A DNA stretch of 64,000 bases, from assembly GCA_020445145.1 (NCBI GenBank), contig JAGRHC010000008.1, positions 1-64,000 on the forward strand, written 5' to 3'. Both the position numbers and the translations under genes were made by a program. This document shows, one piece after another, positions 22,779-31,362 of the stretch (position 1 is its first letter; the number at the start of each line of letters is the position of its first letter). Below the pieces are notes generated by a model, which saw only the letters and a list, made by a program, of their open reading frames with translations, searched no databases and was not told the origin of the DNA. The DNA is from Alphaproteobacteria bacterium (GTDB lineage: Bacteria > Pseudomonadota > Alphaproteobacteria > Micavibrionales > Micavibrionaceae).

Positions 22779-25631
22779 ATGGCACAGGTGAAAGAGGCAG
22801 AGACGTTGGTGGCGCGCGAGGCGGAAGATGAGCTGTTCCTGATCGACGGGTCGGGGTTTATTTTCCGGGCTTATTATGCGCTGGCTTATTCGGGGGCGCG
22901 GGAGATGACGGACCCGGAAGGCACGCCGGTGGGGGCTGTGTTCGGGTTTACCAATATGCTGCTTAAGATGCTGAGCGATTATCATGCACCTTATATCGCC
23001 GTGATTTTTGATGCGGCGCGGGCGAATTTCCGGAATGACATTTATGCCGATTACAAGGCCAACCGCGACGAGACGCCGGAGGATTTGATTCCGCAGTTTC
23101 CCCTTATTCGGCAGGCTGTGGAGGCGTTTGACATGCCGGCGCTGGAGATGGAAGGGTATGAGGCGGACGATTTGATTGCTGCCTATACCAAGATGGCGCT
23201 GGCGCGGGGCAAGGATGTGGTGATTGTGTCCTCGGACAAGGATTTGATGCAGCTTGTGCGACCCGGTGTGCGGATGCTGGACCCGATGAAGGGGATATGG
23301 ATCGGGGAAGCCGAGGTCCGGGAGAAGTTTGGAGTCGGGCCGGAGCGCGTTGTGGATGTGCAGGCGCTGGCCGGGGATGCGGTTGATAATGTACCGGGGG
23401 TGCCGGGGATCGGGATTAAAACGGCAGCGGAGCTGATTAACGAATATGGGAGTCTTGAGGCTCTTCTGGAGCGCGCCGGGGAGATTAAACAGCCCAAGCG
23501 GCGGGAGAAGCTGATTGAGAATGCCGAGAATGCAAGGATTTCGAAGCAGCTGGTGCGGCTGGATGAGAATGCGCCGGTGCCGGTGCCGCTGGATGAGTTG
23601 AAGACCCATAACCCGGATAAGCCGGCGTTGATGGCGTTTTTGCAAAAGCACGGGTTTAATTCGATTATCAAGCGGCTTGGCGGGGCGGTTGTGGCGAAGA
23701 GCCATGCTGAGGCGTCAGTTCCCTCTAAAGGAAACGCCGATCCTCAAGATCATTTTGTTCCTGAGACCCTGCCCTCGCCTCTGGAGAATCAATATACACT
23801 GATTAACGATGCGAAGACTTTGCAGGCGTGGCTGGATGAGGCGCAGGAAGCCGGGGTTCTGGCCGTGGATACCGAGACGACCGACCTGACGCCGGCCAAA
23901 GCGAAGCTGGTGGGGGTATCGCTGTCGTCTAAAGTCGGGAAAGCGGCTTATCTTCCGCTCGGGCATGTGCAGGGCGGGGATTTGTTCGGCGGTCCTGTGG
24001 ATGGCCAGGTCCGGCAGATGGATATGGCGGAGGCTTTGGCTATTTTGAAACCGGCGCTCGAGGATGAGAGCCTTTTGAAGGTCGGGCACAATATCAAGTA
24101 TGACTGGCAGATCTTTGCCAAGCATGGCATCCGGGTCAGTCCTTGTGATGATACGATGCTGTTGTCTTTTATTCTCGACGGGGCGCAACACGGGCATGGA
24201 ATGGATTATCTGGCGGAGCTTCATTGCGGGCATCAGACGATTAAATATGAGGATGTAGCGGGAAAGGGTAAAAATCAGGTCACGTTTGAAAAGGTCGCGA
24301 TTGACAAGGCTTTGGATTATGCGGCGGAGGATGCGGAGATTACGCTGCGCCTGCATAAAATTCTCAAACCCCGGCTGGCGCGGGAGAAGATGGCCGGGGT
24401 CTATGAGGATATCGAGCGTCCCTTGATCCCGGTGATTGCGCAGATGGAGCTGGACGGGGTGAAGGTCGATCCGGCGGTTTTGCATGCGATGAGCACGGAT
24501 TTTGGAAAGAAGCTGGTGGAGCTGGAGACGGAAATTCATGCGCTGGCGGGACATAAGTTCAATGTTTCCTCGCCCAAGCAGGTCGGTGAGGTGCTGTTTG
24601 ACGAGATGGGTTTGCAGGGCGGGAAGAAGACCAAGACCGGGGTGGCCAGCACATCTGTTGATATTTTGGAGAAGCTAGCGCTGGAGGGGCATGAGATTGT
24701 TATCAAAATCCTTGAATATCGTCAGCTTTCCAAGCTGAAATCGACCTATACGGATGCCCTGCCCGGCCAGATTAATCCAGCGACGGGGCGTGTGCATACC
24801 TCTTACAATATGGCGGGTGCCAGTACGGGGAGGCTCGCCTCGACCGATCCGAATTTGCAGAATATCCCGATCCGCACCGAGGAAGGGCGAAAGATCCGTG
24901 AGGCGTTTGTGGCGAAAGAGGGCTGCGTTTTGCTCTCGGTTGATTATTCGCAAGTGGAACTTCGTTTGGTGGCGGAGATGGCAGGTGTGGCGGCTTTGCA
25001 GAAAGCGTTTCGGGATGGGGACGATATTCATGCGCTGACAGCCAGTCAGGTTTTTGATGTGCCGCTGGCCGAGGTTACGCCGGATATCCGCAGGCAGGCC
25101 AAGGCGGTTAATTTCGGGATTATTTACGGGATTTCCGGGTTCGGGCTGGCGCGGCAACTGGGGTGCAGTGCCGGTGAGGCTTCGGCCTTTATCAAACGCT
25201 ATTTGTCGCGGTTTCACGAGATCGAGACCTATATGCAGGAGACTAAGGACGCCGCCAAGCGGGATGGGTATGTGAAGACACTTTATGGGCGTAAATGTTA
25301 TATTCCTGGGATCAAGGATAAAAACCAGATGCGGGTACGCGGAGCGGAGCGGCAGGCGATCAATGCGCCTTTGCAAGGGACGGCTGCGGATATCATGAAA
25401 ATTGCGATGATCCGCATTCCGGGTGCACTTGAAAAGGCCGGGCTTAAGGCCAGAATGCTTTTGCAGGTGCATGACGAATTGATTTTTGAAGTTCCCGAGG
25501 GTGAGCTTGAGCAGACCAGCATCCTTGTTCGGGACATCATGCAGCGCGCAGCATTTTCGGGTGGCGTCAATATTACCGTTCCGCTTCTGGCCGAGGCAGG
25601 GTCGGGGCAAAGCTGGGCCGAGGCTCATTAA
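22779..25631 (+). CDS. polA: DNA polymerase I
   Basis: A 950-residue enzyme with all three domains. The 5' nuclease (about 17-300) has YEADD, SSDKD and the helix-hairpin-helix VPGVPGIGIKTA. The 3'-5' exonuclease (about 345-530) keeps its metal-binding residues (DTET at 364-367, then a later HNIKYDWQI), so proofreading should be active. The polymerase has motif A (SVDYSQVELRL), motif B (RRQAKAVNFGIIYG) and motif C (QVHDELIFEV). It fills gaps in repair and removes Okazaki RNA primers. The first 18 residues are an acidic extension before LFLIDGSGF. It forms a single-gene unit after an intrinsic terminator. Confidence 0.97.
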   Translation: MAQVKEAETLVAREAEDELFLIDGSGFIFRAYYALAYSGAREMTDPEGTPVGAVFGFTNMLLKMLSDYHAPYIAVIFDAARANFRNDIYADYKANRDETPEDLIPQFPLIRQAVEAFDMPALEMEGYEADDLIAAYTKMALARGKDVVIVSSDKDLMQLVRPGVRMLDPMKGIWIGEAEVREKFGVGPERVVDVQALAGDAVDNVPGVPGIGIKTAAELINEYGSLEALLERAGEIKQPKRREKLIENAENARISKQLVRLDENAPVPVPLDELKTHNPDKPALMAFLQKHGFNSIIKRLGGAVVAKSHAEASVPSKGNADPQDHFVPETLPSPLENQYTLINDAKTLQAWLDEAQEAGVLAVDTETTDLTPAKAKLVGVSLSSKVGKAAYLPLGHVQGGDLFGGPVDGQVRQMDMAEALAILKPALEDESLLKVGHNIKYDWQIFAKHGIRVSPCDDTMLLSFILDGAQHGHGMDYLAELHCGHQTIKYEDVAGKGKNQVTFEKVAIDKALDYAAEDAEITLRLHKILKPRLAREKMAGVYEDIERPLIPVIAQMELDGVKVDPAVLHAMSTDFGKKLVELETEIHALAGHKFNVSSPKQVGEVLFDEMGLQGGKKTKTGVASTSVDILEKLALEGHEIVIKILEYRQLSKLKSTYTDALPGQINPATGRVHTSYNMAGASTGRLASTDPNLQNIPIRTEEGRKIREAFVAKEGCVLLSVDYSQVELRLVAEMAGVAALQKAFRDGDDIHALTASQVFDVPLAEVTPDIRRQAKAVNFGIIYGISGFGLARQLGCSAGEASAFIKRYLSRFHEIETYMQETKDAAKRDGYVKTLYGRKCYIPGIKDKNQMRVRGAERQAINAPLQGTAADIMKIAMIRIPGALEKAGLKARMLLQVHDELIFEVPEGELEQTSILVRDIMQRAAFSGGVNITVPLLAEAGSGQSWAEAH

Positions 25632-25781
25632 TTTCAATAATCTTATATTTTGGCGTTTATCCGATCAATTTTGGCAAGATTGGTCGGCTTAAGGATGACT
25701 TGTAACCTACTGTTTTCATGTTCATAATTCCCGGATATGAATTATTTATAACTTTATATACATAAATAATTAATTTTTGTA

Positions 25782-26040
25782 TTGACAAGTCGCTCCTTAA
25801 TTCGGTAAAACACAGCACAACTTGGTGCTCTGTCCTCCCCCACACACAAACGGACATCAGGTTGCAAAGGAATTTTTATAGTTCCCCACACACGGAAAGT
25901 TGAAGCCGCTCTTTGTTTCCACAAAGGGCGGTTTCGCTTTCTCGGACTTTTCTCTTTTGTGTGTGACAGCCTTGCAACGTTGCTTGCCTACCGTTTTGTA
26001 CGCGGCGTAAATCTGCGCCAAGTCACACACAAAAGAGATT
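25782..26040 (+). ncRNA. Possible structured RNA, family not recognised
   Basis: The 435 bases between convergent polA and the DUF1223 gene hold no ORF but much base-pairing potential. A TTGACA at 25782-25787 has a weak -10 (GTAAAA) at the usual 17-base spacing. Downstream are a hairpin around ACAGCAC (about 25812), a 12-base-arm hairpin GCCGCTCTTTGT / ACAAAGGGCGGT (about 25903-25932), and a perfect 17-base inverted repeat TCTCTTTTGTGTGTGAC / GTCACACACAAAAGAGA. The repeat arms (about 25949-25965 and 26022-26038) enclose two small hairpins. CACACAC recurs four times. It could be a regulatory RNA with its own promoter. It does not match tmRNA, RNase P or SRP RNA signatures that I know; strand is uncertain. 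Confidence 0.4.
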
Positions 26041-26066
26041 GGTCGGGGTGAAGGGTATGGTCTAAA

Positions 26067-27014
26067 TCAGGGGACTTTGTACTGGCCGGTGGCGTAGATT
26101 TTTCCGGTTGTTTCGTCCTGCGCGAGGACTGCAAATCCGGCGGAATTGTCCTGAAGCTTAGCGTCGAAGCGCAGGGATTTCTGATTACCGTCCCATGTGC
26201 CTAAAAATCCGGCGTTTGAGACGATATTGGTATAGATTATGTTTTTGCCGCTGTTTCCGCCTTCCGCGACTTTGATATTGTGCGGGAGATCAAAGACAAG
26301 GAGCCATATTTTGAGTTCCTTGGCTGGTTCTTCTCCCTCCAACGCGGGGAATGAAAGATCGAACAAGCCACTTGAGGGTTCTTTTTCGATTTTCAGGCGC
26401 TGCAATCTGTCTTGGGAGGCTTTTTCCAGAGCGCGGAGGACGGCTTCTTTGCGATACCCTATCGCGTCATAGCGTCCATTTATCACCATTTGCGGGGTGT
26501 ATTTAGGGCCGGCACGCAAAGTTCCTTCATAGAGGGACTGGCGGGAGCTGCAAAACGGGAGTGATAAGGCGCCGACTTTAACATCGAAGTAGCTGACGTG
26601 GCAATCCAGAGCGATCAATGCAGGTTGTTGCGCCAACTCGCCGAGGAAAGCGTCGGCTTTTGGGCAAAATACACAGGCTTGCGAGGAAAAGAGCTCGACA
26701 ACGACCGGCCCGTTTTCTCCCTGGGGGAGTGGTGGAAGAGCGAGGCTTTCGACTGGTTCCTCTATTTTTCCAGGTTCTTCTGATGATGATATTTCTACCG
26801 GGATATTTTGTGGTTCCGTTTCGGGTTGTTTGTCCTGTGTTTTTTCTATTGCCTGCTCCGGCTCGGCTGGTTGCTGCGCGGGTTCAGGGGGGGACAGGCT
26901 CTCTCCCTCAACGATCGGCGCCGGGACGGCTGGTGGAAAATCCACGTTGGCGGCGGCCGGAGCAGCCCAAAAGGCCGCGGCAATTGCCGATAACAATATG
27001 GTTTGACGTATCAT
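26067..27014 (-). CDS. DUF1223 thioredoxin-fold exported protein
   Basis: A 315-residue protein with a signal peptide (1-23, ending AAA). A Pro/Glu-rich linker (about 25-95) may reach through the periplasm. The DUF1223 domain follows (about 100-315): VVELFSSQACVFCPKAD with a CxxC pair, then LDCHVSYFD and PFCSSRQ, and TPQMVINGR in the cis-Pro position. DUF1223 proteins are thioredoxin-like and of unproven role, probably periplasmic thiol-disulfide chemistry. It is divergent from rpmI. The linker is longer than in most family members. Confidence 0.85.
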   Translation of the reverse strand: MIRQTILLSAIAAAFWAAPAAANVDFPPAVPAPIVEGESLSPPEPAQQPAEPEQAIEKTQDKQPETEPQNIPVEISSSEEPGKIEEPVESLALPPLPQGENGPVVVELFSSQACVFCPKADAFLGELAQQPALIALDCHVSYFDVKVGALSLPFCSSRQSLYEGTLRAGPKYTPQMVINGRYDAIGYRKEAVLRALEKASQDRLQRLKIEKEPSSGLFDLSFPALEGEEPAKELKIWLLVFDLPHNIKVAEGGNSGKNIIYTNIVSNAGFLGTWDGNQKSLRFDAKLQDNSAGFAVLAQDETTGKIYATGQYKVP

Positions 27015-27196
27015 GAGAGCTGCTCTTTATTCACTTCCTCCAGTTTAGGCGGCAGACTCTTCGGCGGCAAGATATAAAAGAGCTTGATTTTTTCTTCTTG
27101 TCTTGTGTATAAGCTTGTCTCATCAAGAAATGTGGTCTGGCTTTGTATTTCGGCTGCCTCGGCCACGAAATGAAACCCTTTACCAAGGAGATAGAA

Positions 27197-27445
27197 ATGC
27201 CGAAGATGAAAACGCACTCCAGTGCGAAAAAGCGGTTTAAAGTGACCGCGAAAGGCAAGGTTAAGGCCGGACAGGCGTTGACCAGCCACATGATGATGAA
27301 CAAGCCTAAATCGATGAAGCGCAAGGCCCGCGGAACGACCGTTCTGTCCGAGCCGGATGCACGCATTATTCTGGGCAATCTGCTTCCCTATAGCCGTAAG
27401 CGTAAAGCGAAGCCGGCTGCTAAAAAAGATGAAGGGAGCAACTAG
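27197..27445 (+). CDS. rpmI: 50S ribosomal protein L35
   Basis: An 82-residue basic protein starting [15 protein letters not shown], the L35 signature, with a longer Lys/Ala-rich C-terminus than the usual 64-67 residues. An AAGGAG site precedes ATG 27197, which removes 18 upstream in-frame codons. It is followed after 2 bases by rplT. infC, which often precedes this pair, is not here; the upstream neighbour is the divergent DUF1223 gene. Confidence 0.97.
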   Translation: MPKMKTHSSAKKRFKVTAKGKVKAGQALTSHMMMNKPKSMKRKARGTTVLSEPDARIILGNLLPYSRKRKAKPAAKKDEGSN

Positions 27446-27447
27446 TC

Positions 27448-27822
27448 ATGGCACGTGTTAAAGGAGGCCCTCGCGCCCACGCGAGACACAGAAAAGTCAT
27501 TAACAACGCCAAAGGTTACTACGGCCGCCGGAAGAATTGCTTCCGTACGGCTGTTCAGGCTGTTGAGAAAGCCGGTCAGTATGCTTACCGCGACCGCCGT
27601 GCGAAGAAACGCAATTTCCGCGCTTTGTGGATTCAGCGTATCAACGCCGGTGCGCGTTTGCACGACCTGACCTATGCGACATTTATGCATGGCCTGAAGC
27701 TGGCCGGTATTGATCTGGACCGTAAGGTTTTGTCCGATATCGCGATCCGTGAGCCTGAGCAATTCGCTACGATTGCTAAAACGGCTGCTGATGCTTTGAA
27801 AAAGGCTGAGAAGGCTGCTTAA
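27448..27822 (+). CDS. rplT: 50S ribosomal protein L20
   Basis: A 124-residue protein starting [18 protein letters not shown] and containing [15 protein letters not shown], both diagnostic for L20. It binds 23S rRNA early in 50S assembly. It is cotranscribed with rpmI and followed by an intrinsic terminator. Here the operon ends after rplT instead of continuing directly into pheS, which lies 2 kb downstream. Confidence 0.98.
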   Translation: MARVKGGPRAHARHRKVINNAKGYYGRRKNCFRTAVQAVEKAGQYAYRDRRAKKRNFRALWIQRINAGARLHDLTYATFMHGLKLAGIDLDRKVLSDIAIREPEQFATIAKTAADALKKAEKAA

Positions 27823-27848
27823 GGCTTTTTGGTTTTAAATAAGATTTG

Positions 27849-27879
27849 GAAAAGGCGGGCTATTTGTTCCGCCTTTTTT
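27849..27879. terminator. Bidirectional intrinsic terminator
   Basis: Stem GGCGG / CCGCC (27854-27873) with A-rich and T-rich flanks, giving a T-run on both strands. It ends rpmI-rplT rightwards. On the other strand it overlaps the stop codon of the leftward gene at 27860. Confidence 0.85.
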
Positions 27880-28978
27880 GTTTGAGATAAGAGGTCCAGA
27901 CTTCGTAGGCCGGTTTTGCATCGAAATCTTCGTCCAAAAGTCCTGTATGCACCCACGCTTTTGCAATGCTTGCAAATTCCGAAGGTATTTTCCCCAGCAT
28001 TTCGTCAAAATCGATTGGCACCCAATTGATGACGAAAACGAATTTATGCTTCGCAGCCTGCGAGAGGATCATTTCGATAAACTCTTTCTGGTTTTTCTTG
28101 CTTGCCATAAGCGGCATTCCCATGACGAAAGTTGTTTGGGACATTGCCCCCATTTCCGCGATGGCGATTGGTTTGCCGAAGGATAATGCTTCGTTGAAAT
28201 AATCGTCTGTTATTTTATTGGGGTGTATGAAGCCGTATTTGTATGTGCTGAGGGCTAAAAAATCGGAGTGTTTCATTAGATCGGCTACACCGGGCTTTTG
28301 GTCTTTTACATTCTCTTTGGATTCCCCTTCTATGCCGCGCATATGTTCATATTGGACAGTCGAAAAAACAGGGAGGTTTGGATATTTTTTCTTCACCGCC
28401 TCATAGACACGGCGGTTCATTTCAAGATAAGCGGGCCATTTTTGCGGGGCTTTTGAAATGATCACATTCGCTTCGATGCCAATCGCGAGATAGTCGGGTT
28501 TAAAATATTCGACCGCGCGCAGGATGTAGTTGGTGTAGGCCTGAATGGCTTGCGGATCGTTGAAGCTCCTTTTTGACCATGCGGGAGGCAAGGGCTGGTT
28601 ATCTCCTTTTTCCGTCCAGTCGGCGGCTAGACCGTCGCGGCTAAAATTGACAGGTGTTATGGAGAGGAAAATTTTCATGCCGGCCGTGTGGGAAAGCCTG
28701 CGATTCCAGTCTTCACGGAGATGTTTTGGAAATTCCGTGCCGTTCAGGGCCGCTTCCCAGGGAACGCCGCCGTCTAAATGGTGAGAGATCATCGTCGCAT
28801 TTTTATGGATGAAGTCGTAAGTTTTTTCGACCGCTTCATCTGTCAGGTCATAGGGCCACGGGGTAAATCCCATTTCGCCTTTGTAGGATAAGTTCTCCTG
28901 CGCCTGTGCGTTTAGGCTGGGGCTCATGCAAGAAAAGAATGATACGAGCCCCCAGATCAGAGCGAAAAATTTGCGCAT
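27860..28978 (-). CDS. Exported glycoside-hydrolase-like TIM-barrel protein
   Basis: A 372-residue protein with signal peptide (1-25). The body resembles a clan-A glycoside hydrolase barrel: GFTPWPYDLTDEAVEKTYDF at the start, IGIEANV (likely acid/base Glu at the end of strand 4), FLALSTYKYG, and KPIAIAEMGA (likely nucleophile Glu at strand 7). No specific GH family or substrate is assigned by eye; endo-galactanase-like folds (GH53) are a possibility. Its stop codon lies inside a bidirectional terminator. It is divergent from the HAD gene. Exported, so it would act on polysaccharide in the periplasm or outside. Confidence 0.7.
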   Translation of the reverse strand: MRKFFALIWGLVSFFSCMSPSLNAQAQENLSYKGEMGFTPWPYDLTDEAVEKTYDFIHKNATMISHHLDGGVPWEAALNGTEFPKHLREDWNRRLSHTAGMKIFLSITPVNFSRDGLAADWTEKGDNQPLPPAWSKRSFNDPQAIQAYTNYILRAVEYFKPDYLAIGIEANVIISKAPQKWPAYLEMNRRVYEAVKKKYPNLPVFSTVQYEHMRGIEGESKENVKDQKPGVADLMKHSDFLALSTYKYGFIHPNKITDDYFNEALSFGKPIAIAEMGAMSQTTFVMGMPLMASKKNQKEFIEMILSQAAKHKFVFVINWVPIDFDEMLGKIPSEFASIAKAWVHTGLLDEDFDAKPAYEVWTSYLKQKRRNK

Positions 28979-29057
28979 TTGTAATTATCTCCCGTTATTT
29001 TTGCCAAAAGCTAGCATAAATGGTTCTGAAGTGCCACAGAAGCAGGTATAAGTGCTT

Positions 29058-29735
29058 ATGACTGACCGAAAGCTTGCTGTTTTTGACTGGAATGGGACGT
29101 TGATCGCCGACACGATCCCGGCTTGGCATGCGTCGAATAAATGCCTCGCGTTTTACGGACAGGCGCCGATTTCACTGGCGCGGCAACGGGAGACATTTGA
29201 TTTTCCGATCTTGCATTATTACAAGCGCAACGGATGCCCGATTGACAAGGTTCTCGAGACCAAGGGCGAGGCAAACGAGATTTTTCAGAGCCATTATGAG
29301 CGACTTGCGGCTGGCGTGCGGACACGCCGGGGAGCGCGTGCGTTGCTCGATTGGCTTTCAGAGCAAGGGGTGGATTGCATTATCCTGAGTAATTACCTCA
29401 CACATAAGATTACACCGCATCTGGAGCGCCTGAAACTCGGGCATTATTTCAGTTTTATTTCGGCGAATAATTGCGACGGGACGACGATTTTGAGCGCAAC
29501 GAACAAGCTGGAGCGGTTATCGGATTTTATGCTGACGCGCGGGTATCATCCGGGCAATGCCTTTATCATTGGCGACAGCCGGGAAGAGCCGGATATTGCG
29601 CGGCATTTGGGCCTGATTTCGATCGGGATCACGGGGGGCTGTATCTCGGAAAGTCGCTTGCGGGCGGCCAAGCCCGATCATGTGGTCGGATCTTTGCGCG
29701 ATGTGCCGGGGGTTTTGGCGCGGGTGTGGGCCTAG
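29058..29735 (+). CDS. HAD-superfamily hydrolase
   Basis: A 225-residue cytoplasmic phosphatase-like protein. Motif I is FDWNGTLI: the nucleophile Asp is present, and the second acidic position is Asn, as in several small HAD subfamilies. Motif II is IILSNY, and motif IV is FIIGDSREEPDIARHLG with the metal-binding Asp. The helical cap lies between about 20 and 85. The substrate is unknown; phosphoglycolate-phosphatase-like enzymes are nearest in plan. ATG 29058 is chosen over an in-frame GTG six bases upstream. It lies 51 bases upstream of pheS. Confidence 0.85.
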   Translation: MTDRKLAVFDWNGTLIADTIPAWHASNKCLAFYGQAPISLARQRETFDFPILHYYKRNGCPIDKVLETKGEANEIFQSHYERLAAGVRTRRGARALLDWLSEQGVDCIILSNYLTHKITPHLERLKLGHYFSFISANNCDGTTILSATNKLERLSDFMLTRGYHPGNAFIIGDSREEPDIARHLGLISIGITGGCISESRLRAAKPDHVVGSLRDVPGVLARVWA

Positions 29736-29786
29736 AGGCTATAAAAGCTCTTTATTTCTCTTATTTTGCAGGGTAAAACATTTTTC

Positions 29787-30893
29787 ATGACAAACGATAT
29801 ACAAGCATTGAAAACCGAGATTACCGGGCAGATTGGCGGCGCGAAGGATTTGAAGGCGCTGGATGATGTGCGGGTAAATGTTTTGGGAAAGAAGGGCCGG
29901 ATTACCGACCTTATGAAGACTCTCGGGGGGATGGACCCGGAAGAGCGGAAAACCAAGGGACAGGCGCTGAATGCGCTGAAGGACGAGATTGCGGCTTTGA
30001 TCAAGCGGCAGGAAAGCGCTCTGAAGAAGCAGGAGCTGGATGGGCGTTTGGCGACGGAGACGATTGATATCAGTCTTTCTCCGCGGCCTGAGGTGATGGG
30101 GCATATTCACCCGATCAGCCAGACGATTGAAGAACTGACGGCGATTTTTGCGGATATGGGGTTTTCCGTTGCAGAAGGGCCAGATATTGAAGATGACTTT
30201 CATAATTTTACGGCGCTGAACTTTCCGCCCGGTCACCCGGCGCGTGAGATGCAGGATACGTTCTTCCTGCCCGACGATCCGGAAGAACAGGGCGAATATG
30301 CGAAGAAACTTTTGCGGACGCATACGTCTGCGGTTCAGATCCGGCATATGCAGGGGAACAAGCCGCCGCACAAGATTATCTGTTTCGGGCGGACGTATCG
30401 CTCGGACTACGATATGACGCACACGCCGATGTTCCACCAGATGGAGGGGCTTGTCATTGATAAGGCCACGCATATGGGGCATCTCAAGGGGTGTTTGATG
30501 GATTTTGTGCGTGCGTATTTCGGGATTGACGATTTGCCGGTCCGTTTTCGTCCGAGCTTCTTCCCGTTTGTTGAACCGGGGGCCGAAGTTGATATTGGCT
30601 GTTCGCGTAAGGAAGGCGGTTTGCGTCTCGGCGGGAACAAGGATGGCAGCGTGGACGGCTGGATGGAGATTTTGGGCTGCGGGATGGTGCATCCGAAGGT
30701 TTTGATGAATTGCGGGCTTGATCCCGATGAGTATCAAGGCTTTGCGTTCGGAATGGGGATTGAGCGTATGGCGATGCTAAAATACGGGATTCCTGATTTG
30801 CGTACCTTCTATGAGAGCGATTTGCGTTGGCTGCGGCATTACGGGTTCTCGCCGCTTGAGCGGCCGAATAATGCTACGGGCGTGAAAGCCTGA
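29787..30893 (+). CDS. pheS: Phenylalanine-tRNA ligase alpha subunit
   Basis: A 368-residue class II synthetase subunit. The N-terminal coiled coil (about 1-85) binds tRNA-Phe. The catalytic core has motif 1-like GHIHPISQTIEEL, motif 2 (FGRTYRSDYDMTHTPMFHQMEGL) and motif 3 (FAFGMGIERMAMLKYGI). It forms an alpha2-beta2 enzyme with PheT, whose gene is 1.9 kb downstream; the two are split by a GNAT gene and an opposing gene. ATG 29787 gives the normal family start MTNDIQALK. No leader peptide or attenuator is visible in the short upstream gap. Confidence 0.97.
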   Translation: MTNDIQALKTEITGQIGGAKDLKALDDVRVNVLGKKGRITDLMKTLGGMDPEERKTKGQALNALKDEIAALIKRQESALKKQELDGRLATETIDISLSPRPEVMGHIHPISQTIEELTAIFADMGFSVAEGPDIEDDFHNFTALNFPPGHPAREMQDTFFLPDDPEEQGEYAKKLLRTHTSAVQIRHMQGNKPPHKIICFGRTYRSDYDMTHTPMFHQMEGLVIDKATHMGHLKGCLMDFVRAYFGIDDLPVRFRPSFFPFVEPGAEVDIGCSRKEGGLRLGGNKDGSVDGWMEILGCGMVHPKVLMNCGLDPDEYQGFAFGMGIERMAMLKYGIPDLRTFYESDLRWLRHYGFSPLERPNNATGVKA

Positions 30894-30906
30894 GGGCCGG
30901 GCGGCG

Positions 30907-31356
30907 ATGAACAAGACAATCATTCGCCCGCTGGTCTATAACGATTTTCCGCAATGGCTGCCGTTATGGGACGGTAATAATCTTGGACAGCGTAACGAGG
31001 CTGTGACTTCGCAGACATGGGAAAGACTGAGTGACCCTGAGAATACGCAGGTGAACGGCCTTTGTATTGTGCGCGGAGACGAGATGATGGGGATTGTTCA
31101 TTATATCCTTCATCCGACCACTGGGCAGATTAATCCGGTTTGTTATATGCAGGATGTCTATATCGCCCCGGCGCATCGGCGCAAGGGACTGGCGAAGAAG
31201 CTGGTGGAGGACGTCGTCCGGATTGGTGAGAAGGAAAAATGGGGGCGGATGTACTGGCTGACGCCGAATGATAATATCGAGGCGCGTGCTTTGTACAGGA
31301 GCCTAGGGATCAAGCTGGATTTTTCTTTTTATGTCTTGCCGATCGGGGGCGCCTGA
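30907..31356 (+). CDS. GNAT-family N-acetyltransferase
   Basis: A 149-residue acetyl-CoA-dependent transferase. The acetyl-CoA pyrophosphate loop is YIAPAHRRKGLAKKLVE (R/Q-x-x-G-x-A type), and the final strand/helix region reads TPNDNIEARALYRSLGI. It lies 13 bases behind pheS, on the same strand and probably on the same transcript. The acceptor substrate is unknown. Confidence 0.87.
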   Translation: MNKTIIRPLVYNDFPQWLPLWDGNNLGQRNEAVTSQTWERLSDPENTQVNGLCIVRGDEMMGIVHYILHPTTGQINPVCYMQDVYIAPAHRRKGLAKKLVEDVVRIGEKEKWGRMYWLTPNDNIEARALYRSLGIKLDFSFYVLPIGGA

Positions 31357-31362
31357 GCAGGT

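Noticed and set aside
22680-25637. Long leftward ORFs opposite polA (341, 279 and 320 codons)
   Set aside because: They are Arg/His/Pro-rich antisense frames of a well-conserved gene.
25782-26040. RNase P RNA or tmRNA in the polA-DUF1223 gap
   Set aside because: On the leftward strand AAAGTCCGAGA recalls the RNase P motif GAGGAAAGUCCG, but the other conserved blocks and the expected length are missing; no tmRNA ends or tag frame were found.
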